Virus record (IMG/VR): IMGVR_UViG_3300050821_007240
Span: 1-45,581 of that record
Strand: one strand, 5' to 3'
Length of the DNA stretch: 45,581 nucleotides
Origin: a virus
Within the stretch, counting starts at the first letter, position 1. Each line of letters starts with the position of its first letter. The position numbers were made by a program, and so were the translations under genes. Below are positions 31,787-40,238 of this stretch, in pieces. The notes under the pieces were generated by a model. That model ran no database searches. It saw only the letters and a program-made list of their open reading frames with translations, and was not told the DNA's origin.

Positions 31787-32359
31787 CTAGTGCCCCGTTA
31801 CTGGCGAGAGGTCGGCAGGAATGAATGAGATGTAGACGCGCGCGCCGAGGTCGCCTACCCCCCCGAAGCCGGGGCCCAGGATTTTCTGCGAGACGTAGGC
31901 CACCTTGTTGCTGGCGTTGGGGTCGGCGTAGAAGAAGCCGGTCGTGCCGTCGATGCCCAACCCGACTGCCGTGCCCAGCGTCGCCTGATACGTTCCGCCC
32001 GACACCCAGCCGGTGAGCGCCGAGAGGTTGATGGCGACGATGATGTTGGCGCCCAGGGTTACGACGAGCACCTCGCCCGGCGTGCCGGGTAAGAGCGGCG
32101 TGTTCTCCTGGGAGCTTCCGAAGACGGCTTGCAGCCCGGTCGTTACTTGGTCGTAGACCGCGTTGCTGTCGTGCTGCGCGATGCCGATGATGCCCGAGGC
32201 CACGTTGGCCGAGCACGTCTCAATCTCGCCCGAAGTCGAGTGGAACTGCACGATGTCGGCGTCGTTAATATGTGAATAGGCCCGCGCCGAGAATATCGGG
32301 GGCCCCATCTGACCCGATGCGACGTTCGCAATCGGACTTTGGTAGGGAATAAGTGCCAT
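31787..32359 (-). CDS. Head decoration/stabilisation protein, 190 aa
   Basis: ATG 32359 with GAGGACG just before it. The frame is open 21 codons further into the promoter region, but that part is implausible. Beta-rich, Gly-rich (VASGIIGIAQHDSNAVYDQ, EVLVVTLGANIIVAINLSAL, YVSQKILGPG), as in capsid-decorating proteins encoded directly before the capsid. First gene behind the promoter at 32394-32422. Confidence 0.6.
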   Translation of the reverse strand: MALIPYQSPIANVASGQMGPPIFSARAYSHINDADIVQFHSTSGEIETCSANVASGIIGIAQHDSNAVYDQVTTGLQAVFGSSQENTPLLPGTPGEVLVVTLGANIIVAINLSALTGWVSGGTYQATLGTAVGLGIDGTTGFFYADPNASNKVAYVSQKILGPGFGGVGDLGARVYISFIPADLSPVTGH

Positions 32360-32393
32360 GTACGTCCTCGCAGAGAAGCGTTTCTGCGTCTGA

Positions 32394-32422
32394 GTATGGC
32401 TGGGCCGCGTCGGCGGTGTCAA
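32394..32422 (-). promoter_or_regulatory. Late capsid promoter
   Basis: On the - strand: TTGACA (32422-32417), 17 bases, then CATACT (32399-32394), four of six to the -10 consensus. It lies between a strong hairpin and the decoration gene, so capsid mRNA can start afresh after upstream transcription stops. Confidence 0.55.
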
Positions 32423-32437
32423 AGAGGACCGGGCACG

Positions 32438-32472
32438 ACAAGGCCCCCGCTTATGTCAGACGGGGGCCTTGT
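32438..32472 (-). terminator. Strong hairpin between scaffold and capsid genes
   Basis: Perfect 12-bp stem, ACAAGGCCCCCG (32438-32449) with CGGGGGCCTTGT (32461-32472), and an 11-base loop. Neither side has a clear T-run, so it may slow or process RNA and not fully terminate. Its place just upstream of a promoter supports a boundary role. Confidence 0.6.
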
Positions 32473-32502
32473 GGTACGACACTAGTGGTTCCCGAGAGAT
32501 TG

Positions 32503-33162
32503 CTACTCGATTGGGCTCAGGACTTCCTTTCGAGTGTATTCGACCGACGCCTGCCCGCGCGTGAGTTCCTTCACTTGGTCCTTGAGCCGCTCGAACGGCG
32601 CGCCACCGGCCTGCTTCATAATCGCTTGGGCCGCCGGGAGCTTGTAGAGCCGTTTGACGGCTTCGGGCGTGACTTCCATCAACTGCACGTCGAACATTTG
32701 AGCATACGCCTTCTTCCCGGCGTTCTTGTGCGTCACGAGTTCGTACTGCGAGATGGGAAGGTCGATGTCGTCCTTCAACTCGTCAAGCTCGACGCGCCGG
32801 TAGAGATGCGAACGCACCTTAGCTGCTGCCAGCGGGTCGTCTTTCTTGGCCCAAACGTACATCGCACCGGGAAGCGGGTCTTTCATGTACTTGGCCGTGT
32901 CGGCGAAGATGGACTTGTGGTCGCCCGCGAGATATTCGTGGTCGAGATTGAGGTCGGAGATTTTGACTTTGCGCCCGTTGGGGAAGACGACGTACCCTGG
33001 CTCGGCGCGGTTGGCAATCTGCTCGGGTGTTGCGGTGAGGTTCCGCAGCGACGTAACCGCCTGCTGCGAAAAGTCCTCGGTTACGTCACCCGTTTCGATA
33101 CCGGCGTCGTTGAGCAGCAAGTCGGCCTGCTCGCCCGTGAGTTTGGGATTCATGGCCGTCAT
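32503..33162 (-). CDS. Hypothetical head-module protein, 219 aa
   Basis: ATG overlaps the scaffold gene's TGA. Mixed charged helices with a central alpha/beta part (GYVVFPNGRKVKISDLNLDHEYLAGDHKS). It is the last gene before the hairpin boundary and next to the scaffold, so a capsid assembly role is likely, but no family is recognised. Confidence 0.55.
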   Translation of the reverse strand: MTAMNPKLTGEQADLLLNDAGIETGDVTEDFSQQAVTSLRNLTATPEQIANRAEPGYVVFPNGRKVKISDLNLDHEYLAGDHKSIFADTAKYMKDPLPGAMYVWAKKDDPLAAAKVRSHLYRRVELDELKDDIDLPISQYELVTHKNAGKKAYAQMFDVQLMEVTPEAVKRLYKLPAAQAIMKQAGGAPFERLKDQVKELTRGQASVEYTRKEVLSPIE

Positions 33163-33953
33163 GCGCGTCCCTCGGCTTCCATTTCATCAAGGGCTTTGCG
33201 GATACGGTCCTCGGGAATCCCCGCATCACGCGCGCTCAGAACGTACTGCTTCTGCACGGCGTTGAGCGCCTTCTGCCGCGACGCCGGTCGCTGACCGGAA
33301 CTCACGCTGCCCGTCGCATACGGCGGCGGGTCTTCGCGCCGACCGTTGCGCGCCTGCTTCATCGCGTACTTGCCCGCCGATATCTCGTAAATCGCTTCGA
33401 CGGCCTGGTCCTGCATATCTATCGGCATCGCCGCGATGCCGGGCATGGCCTGGTTGACGCGCTGCTCGAAGTCGTCTTTAACGTGGGGGAACAACGGGTC
33501 GTCTTTGGCTTGTGCCACGAAGTTGCGAATCGCTTGACGCGCGTTTCCCGTCGCCGCCGGGGCTTGCGCCTTGGCAAGTTCCGCTTTGACCATCGCCTGA
33601 TTGAACGCGAAGATGTCTTGCGCGGCGCCTTCGTAGTCACCCTCAAGCTGCTTCTTGGAAATCCCGCGAAGATAGGCTTGGTACTGCTCGCGGCTGGCCG
33701 CTTCATCGACGACCGGCGCTGCCGGTGCAGCAGGCGCCGTTACGACCGGCGCGCGTTCAAGTGCAAGGCGGGCAGTGTCACGCTCAACGGCGTAGAGTGC
33801 GGCGTCGCGTGAGACTTTATCGAGTTCGGCTTGGAGTTCTTCGGCGGTCTTGGGTTTGGTAGGAGCCGCTGGGAGGGCGTCGAGTCGGGGGTCGGTAATC
33901 TCGGGTTCGTCGTCTACGTCAAGACGGAACGGCTCTTGGTCGTTAGGGTCCAA
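33159..33953 (-). CDS. Scaffolding protein, 264 aa
   Basis: TTG 33953 is chosen with AAAGGAA before it; TTG 33959 is also possible. Acidic N-terminus (PNDQEPFRLDVDDEPEITD), long charged helices (AEELQAELDKVSRDAALYAVERD), a Pro/Ala linker and a basic helical C-terminus (QKALNAVQKQY...RIRKALDEMEAEGRA). This composition and the position between portal and capsid are typical of scaffolds. It should guide the shell and then leave. Confidence 0.65.
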   Translation of the reverse strand: MDPNDQEPFRLDVDDEPEITDPRLDALPAAPTKPKTAEELQAELDKVSRDAALYAVERDTARLALERAPVVTAPAAPAAPVVDEAASREQYQAYLRGISKKQLEGDYEGAAQDIFAFNQAMVKAELAKAQAPAATGNARQAIRNFVAQAKDDPLFPHVKDDFEQRVNQAMPGIAAMPIDMQDQAVEAIYEISAGKYAMKQARNGRREDPPPYATGSVSSGQRPASRQKALNAVQKQYVLSARDAGIPEDRIRKALDEMEAEGRA

Positions 33954-34206
33954 TGTCAAGTTCCTTTTTGAGCCAGGGAGGAATGTCGAGGGACACCTTG
34001 TCGAAGGCCCCCGTAATCCCTGCACAGAGGGCCTCTATTGCCCGCTGGTAGCCCAGCCGCTCATCCAGCGGCAGCGCGAAGTTATGCACCAGCTCGCGGC
34101 GCCAGCTCCGAATGAACTCCAGCTCCCCTTCGAGGTAGAGCCGGAACCCGTTGCTGCGAAGGAACTCGTTGAAAAGCTCGCGCTGCTCGCGGTTGAGGTC
34201 GGCCAC
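33943..34206 (-). CDS. Hypothetical protein, 87 aa
   Basis: GTG 34206 overlaps the portal stop (TAG, then GTG sharing a base). The longer open frame is a portal shadow. Helical N-terminus (REQRELFNEFLRSNGFRLYLEGELEFIRSW), then LDERLGYQRAIEALCAGITGAFD. No family is recognised. Confidence 0.6.
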   Translation of the reverse strand: MADLNREQRELFNEFLRSNGFRLYLEGELEFIRSWRRELVHNFALPLDERLGYQRAIEALCAGITGAFDKVSLDIPPWLKKELDIGP

Positions 34207-36143
34207 TACGCCGCTGGCGCTTGCGGCGGCGCGGGAGCCTGTGGGCGCTGCGGCGCTTGCGGTGCGCCGGGATGCGGTTTGCCGAACGCGGCGTGACTGA
34301 TGACCTGCATGAGCATCTGCTGTTTTTGGGCATCCTGTTGGGCCTTCGCCATCGCTTGGGCCTGCTGCATCGCTTCTTGCATCGTACCGATGTACGCCGT
34401 AACTTCGGGAATGTCGTGGGTTTCGAGCACCATGCGCGTCATCTGCCAAATCCGCCCGAGGTTCCCTTGTACCAGCGGGTTGGGCATGAGGAACTGCGCG
34501 AGCATCAGCGAGTCTTGTTTGCGCTGCTCCTTGTCAAACGGCCCACCGCCGCCCGAGACGCCCATCGTCATATCAAGCGAGAGAATCTCTTTGGGAACGG
34601 TAACGGTCTGCGTGCCTTGAGAAGTCGGCATGGCGGCCTGCATTTGGTCGTCGCCGTACTGGATGTAAAGCCCTAACGTATAGTTGCCCAAATCCAGAAG
34701 CCACTCGCGCGCGTCGGTAATGACGCTGTTGCTCTGCATCGCAAGAATCGCTTGCTGAGCCTGCGCGGCCCGTGCCGATTGACGCGCACCCGACGCGACC
34801 GGAGCGGCAGCGGCTTGCGGGCTCCCAACGGCGCGGTCGGCTAACTGATAGAGCGACTGCTCCTCGATAGTGGACTGCTGCGGAATGGTCGGCGCGTCCA
34901 CGAAGCCGAAGTCTTCTTTCTTGGTGACGATAATCTCCGAGTCCATGCCCCAGCGTTTGTCCTCGTCGGCAAACTTGACGGCGTTGGTGCGCCAGCGCAT
35001 CGGAGAGAGCGCGTAGTCGAGCATATCGAGCCGCCCGTTGTGCTGCGCGTTGCCTTCCTCTTGCGCGAACCGCACGAGTTCAGGCACCGAGAACCCGTAG
35101 AAGCGATTGGGACGCGGGATAAGACTGAGTGGAAAGTACGGCCAGCCGCGCCAGTATTGGAACGGCGCGACGCCGAGCAGAATCCGCCCCTGGTCGTAGG
35201 TCCACACGAAGTTGTCTTCAAACTGCCCGTCGCCGTCGAGGTCAAACGTGCGCCACAACCCGCGCCACACTTCAATCGGCCCGCGCGCCAGGCCGAGGTT
35301 GTCGGGCGGCGCCACGCCGATGTCGGCCACCTGCACGCGCCCGGCAATCGTGTAGGTCCGCGCGCCTTGACGGTCACGGCTGAGTTCACCCATGCCCGAT
35401 TGCACATAGGACAGCGCCTTCTCGACGGCATCGGGGTAAAAGATGCCCGCCGACACCATGCGCTGGCAGTCCATCTCACTCATATAAATCTTGCGAACGA
35501 ACCCGTCAGCCGCGGCAATCGACGGCGCGTACACCGGGCAGAGCAGCGCATCGCGCAGTTCGATGGCCTGCCACGATGGGTCGTCGTAATCAACGATGCT
35601 CACCTTGCGGCGCACCGTCTTGCCCGTACCGGGGTCCTTGTCGAGGCGGTACTCGGTGCGCGCGGTGAGTTTCCACATCACCTCCATCACCGACGTACCA
35701 TCGCGGGCCGACAGGTGCATGGCCTGTTTGGCCTCTTTGTGCCAACGTTTCTCGTCGTACTTCCCGTTGATGAACTGCTCGACGACGTGGGCGTACTGCG
35801 CCGCCACCGGGTCGTTGCCGTGCATCGTAAACGGTCGCGGCCCAAGTACCGTCCCGGCGATGCGGCTGGTGAACTCGTTAACCGCCGAATGAACCACCGG
35901 GAGGCAGTAGTTGCTCGCGTTGGGCCACGGATAGTCACGCGGGCGGGTACGCATCTCGTACATCGCGTTCCAGTAATCCAGGGTGTAATCCAACGCTGCA
36001 CGGTTGCCGAGATTGAGGTCGATAAGGATGCTCTGCGTCTCGCCTAAGCTCTGACGCTGCGCCTCATCAAGTTCGGGAATCGGCAGCGAAAGTGGCTGAG
36101 ACGGAAACAGCGTGCCTGTTATCGAACGCTGTGCGCGCGCCAC
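34206..36143 (-). CDS. Portal protein, 645 aa
   Basis: GTG start with AGGACA nearby. Features of large podovirus-type portals: PWPNASNYCLPVVHSAVNEFTSRI (residues about 73-96), a wing and stem region with FYGFSVPELVRFAQEEGNAQHN, the crown part with Ala/Gln-rich stretches, and a long C-terminal Gln/Ala/Pro tail (KAQQDAQKQQMLMQV, PQAPAPPQAPAA). It forms the twelve-fold entry ring for packaging, bound by terminase and adaptor. Confidence 0.8.
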   Translation of the reverse strand: MARAQRSITGTLFPSQPLSLPIPELDEAQRQSLGETQSILIDLNLGNRAALDYTLDYWNAMYEMRTRPRDYPWPNASNYCLPVVHSAVNEFTSRIAGTVLGPRPFTMHGNDPVAAQYAHVVEQFINGKYDEKRWHKEAKQAMHLSARDGTSVMEVMWKLTARTEYRLDKDPGTGKTVRRKVSIVDYDDPSWQAIELRDALLCPVYAPSIAAADGFVRKIYMSEMDCQRMVSAGIFYPDAVEKALSYVQSGMGELSRDRQGARTYTIAGRVQVADIGVAPPDNLGLARGPIEVWRGLWRTFDLDGDGQFEDNFVWTYDQGRILLGVAPFQYWRGWPYFPLSLIPRPNRFYGFSVPELVRFAQEEGNAQHNGRLDMLDYALSPMRWRTNAVKFADEDKRWGMDSEIIVTKKEDFGFVDAPTIPQQSTIEEQSLYQLADRAVGSPQAAAAPVASGARQSARAAQAQQAILAMQSNSVITDAREWLLDLGNYTLGLYIQYGDDQMQAAMPTSQGTQTVTVPKEILSLDMTMGVSGGGGPFDKEQRKQDSLMLAQFLMPNPLVQGNLGRIWQMTRMVLETHDIPEVTAYIGTMQEAMQQAQAMAKAQQDAQKQQMLMQVISHAAFGKPHPGAPQAPQRPQAPAPPQAPAA

Positions 36144-36177
36144 TAGTGTCCTAGAAGCACTAAAGCGAGGTAATTCA

Positions 36178-37656
36178 CTAGAGCCCTAGCGCCGCCGTGT
36201 GCGTGCAGAGCGTAGTTTGCGAAAGCGCCGTGTTGTGCACCGAGAGTTTCGCCATCCGGCCGAGGAATGGGGGATTTGCCCCTGGGACTCCGCCCCAGCC
36301 TCCCGGGGAACCGGTATTATAGACACCGCTGGCAGCCTGGCTTGTACTAAAAAGCAGTTCGCAGTTGACATAAAAAGACAGCGTTGTAGCAGAGCTATTG
36401 TAAACAAGCGCCTCATCGAGTGGTACGCCAATCGCCATCATATCTATTGGGCCCTTGGCACCCGAAGAGCCGCCGTAAAATAGTTTGTGCCCAACGAAAC
36501 TCGACGTTAGTACGTTGTCGTCAATCGTGTCCGACAGAATCGCGCCGTTGCTTCCGTCCAGTTCAAAAATAACCGCCGTAAGGCTTCCTGAAGCAATGTA
36601 GGGTGACGCGCTCTTGTCTACCCACTCAATCGTGTACGAGCCGCTTGTCGGCATCGTTACGGCCGGTACTACAAAGTAGCCTTGCCCGACGTTTGCAGTT
36701 CCGTTATTTGTGGCGGCCGGGAACTCGATGGAGGTTTCGCCATCATTTGTGATACTTGGAAACCCGCAAACGGGATACGGACCCGGTGTGCCGCCAGGCG
36801 TGGGCGTCGTAAGCGGAACCGGAGAAGGTACGGCGGTCGCGCCGCCAGCGATAGCGTCGGCTATCGTCGTGCACCCGCTCGCATCGTTCCCCTTCCAAAA
36901 GTGCGTGGCGCTAGCTTCAGAGAGAATCAAGCCGTCATAGCTGCTGTTGGTAGGCGAGCAACTCGACGCGGTGAGGTTCAACTCCATCTGCCCCGCCACC
37001 ACGGGGAAGCACGGCCCAAGGTTGATGGACGCGACGTTCGTGGTCGAGTTCCAAATGATTGGCGGCGAGCCGCTGGGAACCGGGCTAATCGTCCCCGCCG
37101 GGCCTGGCGAACCCGGCGGCCCAGTAGGGCCCGCAGGCCCTGGCGCACCCGATGCTCCCGGCTGCGTCACGCGCGCTACCGACGCCGAACAGGTAATCGT
37201 CACGGGCACTACACCCTGCGTAAACGAGAGCTGCACGAAGACCCATTGGTCGCTGGCGAGACTGACGTACACTTTCGCGGGCGCCCCCGAAAACGTCGGT
37301 GCAGGCGTCGCGTAGAACGGGCTCGTGGTCGGGCCGGGCTTGTTCCCGATGTCGGCAGCCGTCCACACCTGAGCGGTAAAGATGGCCGCAATCGGCGTAC
37401 TGGTCGGGCCGGGAGTCGGCGTCGCGGGAGGCGTCGGGCTGGGCGTCGGCGTGGGGCCGGGGATGGTCGTCGCGAGGGCCTGGATGACGGCGGTGCTCTG
37501 CCCCTGGCCGCAGCGCCCGTAAATCAGCGGGTTGGCGCTGGAGAGCGGGCTGGGGCTCTGAAACTGATTGCTGGGAATGTCCGCGCGAAGCCCCGTCGCC
37601 ATCGAAACGACGAGCGCCACGGCGCCGAGGGCCGAGAGCGCGTACTTGAGCCGCAT
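36178..37656 (-). CDS. Exported collagen-like and LamG-like protein, 492 aa
   Basis: AAGGAGGC precedes ATG. Residues 1-25 are a clear signal peptide (MRLKYALSALGAVALVVSMA, cut after about LRA). A Pro/Thr linker (about 66-90) follows, then a Gly-x-y collagen-like run (about residues 169-188), another Pro/Thr linker and a C-terminal beta domain with the feel of a LamG lectin (KLFYGGSSGAKGPIDMMAIG). Unusual for a phage: it should leave the cell by the Sec route, not stay in the capsid. It may coat the host or bind sugars. Lies between terminase and portal. Confidence 0.65.
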   Translation of the reverse strand: MRLKYALSALGAVALVVSMATGLRADIPSNQFQSPSPLSSANPLIYGRCGQGQSTAVIQALATTIPGPTPTPSPTPPATPTPGPTSTPIAAIFTAQVWTAADIGNKPGPTTSPFYATPAPTFSGAPAKVYVSLASDQWVFVQLSFTQGVVPVTITCSASVARVTQPGASGAPGPAGPTGPPGSPGPAGTISPVPSGSPPIIWNSTTNVASINLGPCFPVVAGQMELNLTASSCSPTNSSYDGLILSEASATHFWKGNDASGCTTIADAIAGGATAVPSPVPLTTPTPGGTPGPYPVCGFPSITNDGETSIEFPAATNNGTANVGQGYFVVPAVTMPTSGSYTIEWVDKSASPYIASGSLTAVIFELDGSNGAILSDTIDDNVLTSSFVGHKLFYGGSSGAKGPIDMMAIGVPLDEALVYNSSATTLSFYVNCELLFSTSQAASGVYNTGSPGGWGGVPGANPPFLGRMAKLSVHNTALSQTTLCTHTAALGL

Positions 37657-37665
37657 GGGGCCTCC

Positions 37666-37923
37666 TTACTTGGCGGTGATTTTTTTCTTGCGCGGGGCCG
37701 CCGACGGCTTGGGAATCTGCGCGATGGCCTTGCCGGGGTTGGGCGTCATCGCGACCTGCTTGGCGCGCGACTTGGCGGCGAGGGCCTTGACGGCTTTGGG
37801 ATGGTGCGGCGCGCCCTTCTTCTCGGCCACCTTGCCGGGGCGACCGCCCTTGATGGCATCCTTCGCCATCGCTTTCATCATCATCACTTTTTTGCCGCCG
37901 GGGCGCTTTTTGCTCGCGGACAT
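37666..37923 (-). CDS. Lys-rich protein, 85 aa
   Basis: Overlaps the gene before it by one base (TAATG). Lys, Arg, Ala and Gly dominate (KKRPGGKKVMMMKAM, APRKKKITAK), with a Met patch. Histone-like composition fits DNA or RNA binding, perhaps inside the head. No family is recognised. Confidence 0.6.
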   Translation of the reverse strand: MSASKKRPGGKKVMMMKAMAKDAIKGGRPGKVAEKKGAPHHPKAVKALAAKSRAKQVAMTPNPGKAIAQIPKPSAAPRKKKITAK

Positions 37924-38165
37924 TACTTCTTGGCCTTACCGGGGAGCGCGACGCGCGGCTTGGGGCCGTCCCAGCCTTTGCCCTTGTGAATCGTTTTAAT
38001 CGGCGTCGCGGAGCTTTTCTTGCCCGCGCCCAATCCGGCGGTTTCGCGCACCGTGCGGATGGGATTAGGGTCCCCGGCCTTGATTTTGCTGCCCATGCCC
38101 ATCGCCTCGGTTTGCGAGGGAACGTGCAGGATGCCGGAGCCCTTACGGTCTTTCTTTGCGCTCAT
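37923..38165 (-). CDS. Lys-rich protein, 80 aa
   Basis: Starts after a clear ribosome binding site (AAGGAGAC). Another highly basic protein (MSAKKDRKGSG, PGKAKK at the end) with Gly and Pro. Placed with its basic neighbour between terminase and the exported protein. No family is recognised. Confidence 0.6.
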   Translation of the reverse strand: MSAKKDRKGSGILHVPSQTEAMGMGSKIKAGDPNPIRTVRETAGLGAGKKSSATPIKTIHKGKGWDGPKPRVALPGKAKK

Positions 38166-38177
38166 GTGTGAGTCTCC

Positions 38178-39872
38178 TTAGACGGGATAGTCGCGATTAT
38201 CATACGCGGTCCTGCCTCCAGGGGTCAACGAGGGCCTCCCGGTTACGTCCCATTGTGTGCCCGCGCGCGAGCCGGGGCGGTCGTACGCGCCCGCGCCGAA
38301 CGTCTTTTGATAGCGTTGGTACTCGGGGTCAATCGGGTTGTCGTCTTCGCGCTGCCACGACTCCGGTATGCGCGCGAACTCCTCGTGCTGTGCCAACGAA
38401 TCGAGTACGTCCTCGTGCTCTTGCTGCGCCGAGATGCTGAAGCTCTCGATTTGATTGAGCAGAACGTGGTGCTGCGGGCGCAGGATGTACCCGCCGCGCT
38501 CCCAACGTGGCTGCACCGCCGTCGCGATGCGGACGTTCTTGGGCACGCCGCCGGTGCGGTACTCGTAAATATAAATCCGTGGGATGCCGCGCCGGTCCAA
38601 CTCGACGCACAGCAGTTCTTGCCACATCCCGCCGCCGCCGTCTTGTTCGATGGAGAGCGCCCACAGCTTGTAAAACAAAATCAGGTTGATAACGGCGTTG
38701 ACGACCTCGGTGGGCTTGCCTTTGTAGCTGAGTGCTTCGCAGACCCAACGCAAGTCGGCCATATCGGTGCCGCACACGGTGATGCCGTGGCTGTCGGAGG
38801 TCGCCGTCGCGATGCGCCCCGCCGGGTCCCACGCCCCGGTCGTGAGCACGGGCATTTGACCGCGACCCGGCAGCACGACGTAGCCCCCTCCGGTACGCCG
38901 CGCGAGGAAGTCGAACGCCCGAACGCGGCTGCGCTCCATCGCAAACGTGCGGTCCTCGTCGGCAATCGGTTCGTTGTTATATTGGGCCTCGAACTTGCGG
39001 CTGCCCATGCGCTCGCGCTGGTCGCGCAGGAAACTTTCGGTCAAAACCGATGGAAAGAACAGCGTGCCGTCGGGATTGTGGCACTTGTGAATGATTTTGG
39101 TGAAAAACGGACGTTCTTTTTCACGGACGCGCTGCGCGTCGGCGCGAATCAGCCGCCCGTAGGCGTCATCGGTGTGCCAGCGCGTAAATATAAGCACCAA
39201 AACGCCGGTTGGGCTCAAAATCGGCAGCAAATCGAGGATGTAGTCGTACACCTTGTCGCGCATCTGCTTGGTACGGATGTTCGTGTCGGTTACGAAGTCG
39301 TCACCAATGATTAAATCGAAGTGGCCGCCGGTCATCGAGCGGTCCAAACCCGCGCACGCGATGCTAGGGTCAATCAGCGTCTTATCCGTGCGCCGCATGA
39401 CGTAAATCGAGTCGTCGTTCCACACGTCTTCGCGGAACTCGGGCTTCCAGCCGTCGCCAAACCATGCGTGAAAACGTTGGTTGAACTCTAAATCTTGTTT
39501 GACGGCCCGCAGGCGCTTCTTACTGATGTCGTGGCGGAAGCTGCTGATGAGCACGCGGGCATTTGGGTTGCGCCCAAGCGTCAGCGAAGGCAGCCCTTGA
39601 GCAAATAGCGTCGTCTTGTAGGTGTGGCGGGGCAGCCCGACCATGTAGAGCCGCTGCTCGCCCGTCGAAAACGAATAGTCGCCCATCGCGGTGTCGATGA
39701 ACTCGGCCACTTCGAGGTGCGGTTGGGGCTCTACGTCATAGCCATAAATGTTTTTGAACGCGCTGTAAGCGAAACTCGCGTTGCAACGTGCGAGGATAGC
39801 GTCGTCGGGCTCCGCTGGCGCGGGGTCGCGAGCCTCGAAACCCGATAGCTCGTCTAAAAGACCATCATACAT
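38178..39872 (-). CDS. Terminase large subunit, 564 aa
   Basis: ATPase part: a Walker A-like GLPRHTYKTT (79-88), Walker B FDLIIGDD (185-192) and coupling motif FTRWH (229-233). The nuclease part starts near residue 340 and ends with HEDVLDSLA, the acidic RNase H-type signature. The motor pumps DNA into the prohead and cuts it. The ATG is preceded not by a ribosome binding site but by a terminator-like hairpin (39882-39920) whose tail, TTTTCTCTT, touches the start codon. No small subunit is certain. Confidence 0.85.
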   Translation of the reverse strand: MYDGLLDELSGFEARDPAPAEPDDAILARCNASFAYSAFKNIYGYDVEPQPHLEVAEFIDTAMGDYSFSTGEQRLYMVGLPRHTYKTTLFAQGLPSLTLGRNPNARVLISSFRHDISKKRLRAVKQDLEFNQRFHAWFGDGWKPEFREDVWNDDSIYVMRRTDKTLIDPSIACAGLDRSMTGGHFDLIIGDDFVTDTNIRTKQMRDKVYDYILDLLPILSPTGVLVLIFTRWHTDDAYGRLIRADAQRVREKERPFFTKIIHKCHNPDGTLFFPSVLTESFLRDQRERMGSRKFEAQYNNEPIADEDRTFAMERSRVRAFDFLARRTGGGYVVLPGRGQMPVLTTGAWDPAGRIATATSDSHGITVCGTDMADLRWVCEALSYKGKPTEVVNAVINLILFYKLWALSIEQDGGGGMWQELLCVELDRRGIPRIYIYEYRTGGVPKNVRIATAVQPRWERGGYILRPQHHVLLNQIESFSISAQQEHEDVLDSLAQHEEFARIPESWQREDDNPIDPEYQRYQKTFGAGAYDRPGSRAGTQWDVTGRPSLTPGGRTAYDNRDYPV

Positions 39873-39881
39873 AAGAGAAAA

Positions 39882-39920
39882 CCCGGCAATGACAAGGAGA
39901 CGAATCCAAACATTGCCGGG
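39882..39920 (-). terminator. Terminator-like hairpin before terminase
   Basis: Perfect 10-bp stem: CCCGGCAATG (39882-39891) with CATTGCCGGG (39911-39920), and a 19-base loop. On the - strand it is followed by TTTTCTCTT, a fair intrinsic terminator tail, directly before the terminase ATG. On the + strand the loop contains ACAAGGAGACGA, identical to the early-gene ribosome binding module. Confidence 0.65.
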
Positions 39921-39944
39921 TCCTAGTCAGAAACGAGCGTGCGG

Positions 39945-40238
39945 TTACGTTTCCAGGAATGACTTTAGCACATTCATGGCCGCCCGTCGAGTTTCACGGG
40001 CGAGTTCGAGGTCGGCCTTGTCGGCGTGCTCCTCGGCTTTGCAGAGTTGGTTGAACCCCGACGTGACGAGATTGAAGGCGTGCGTGGCACGGGCGCTTGC
40101 GTACTGCCGGTCGTTGAGGAGCTTCTGATACTCGAACGCTTCGCGTTGCGTCGCTATTTCCTCCTCGGACGGCGGACGGGGCACGGGATGCACGCCGACG
40201 GTTCCACGCAACTCGGGAGGGACGTTGCGTAAATCCAC
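39945..40238 (-). CDS. Hypothetical protein, 97 aa
   Basis: GTG overlaps the upstream TAG. Pro-rich start (PELRGTVGVHPVPRPPSEEE), then a continuous charged helix (QREAFEYQKLLNDRQYASARA and on). Lies just upstream of the terminase, where a small subunit would be expected, but it has no helix-turn-helix that I can see. A DNA-packaging role remains possible. Confidence 0.55.
   Translation of the reverse strand: MDLRNVPPELRGTVGVHPVPRPPSEEEIATQREAFEYQKLLNDRQYASARATHAFNLVTSGFNQLCKAEEHADKADLELARETRRAAMNVLKSFLET

Noticed and set aside
32480-36148. CACTAGTG palindromes at 32480-32487 and 36141-36148, sharing ACACTAGTGG
   Set aside because: Only two copies, and CTAG is common at these junctions because TAG stops are used; not convincing as a regulatory site.
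36682-37989. 435-codon frame on the + strand across the exported protein gene
   Set aside because: Very Arg/Gly-rich composition typical of a wrong-frame reading, no start site, opposes three well supported genes.
38253-39314. 353-codon frame on the + strand inside terminase
   Set aside because: Antisense shadow of a motif-bearing terminase gene.
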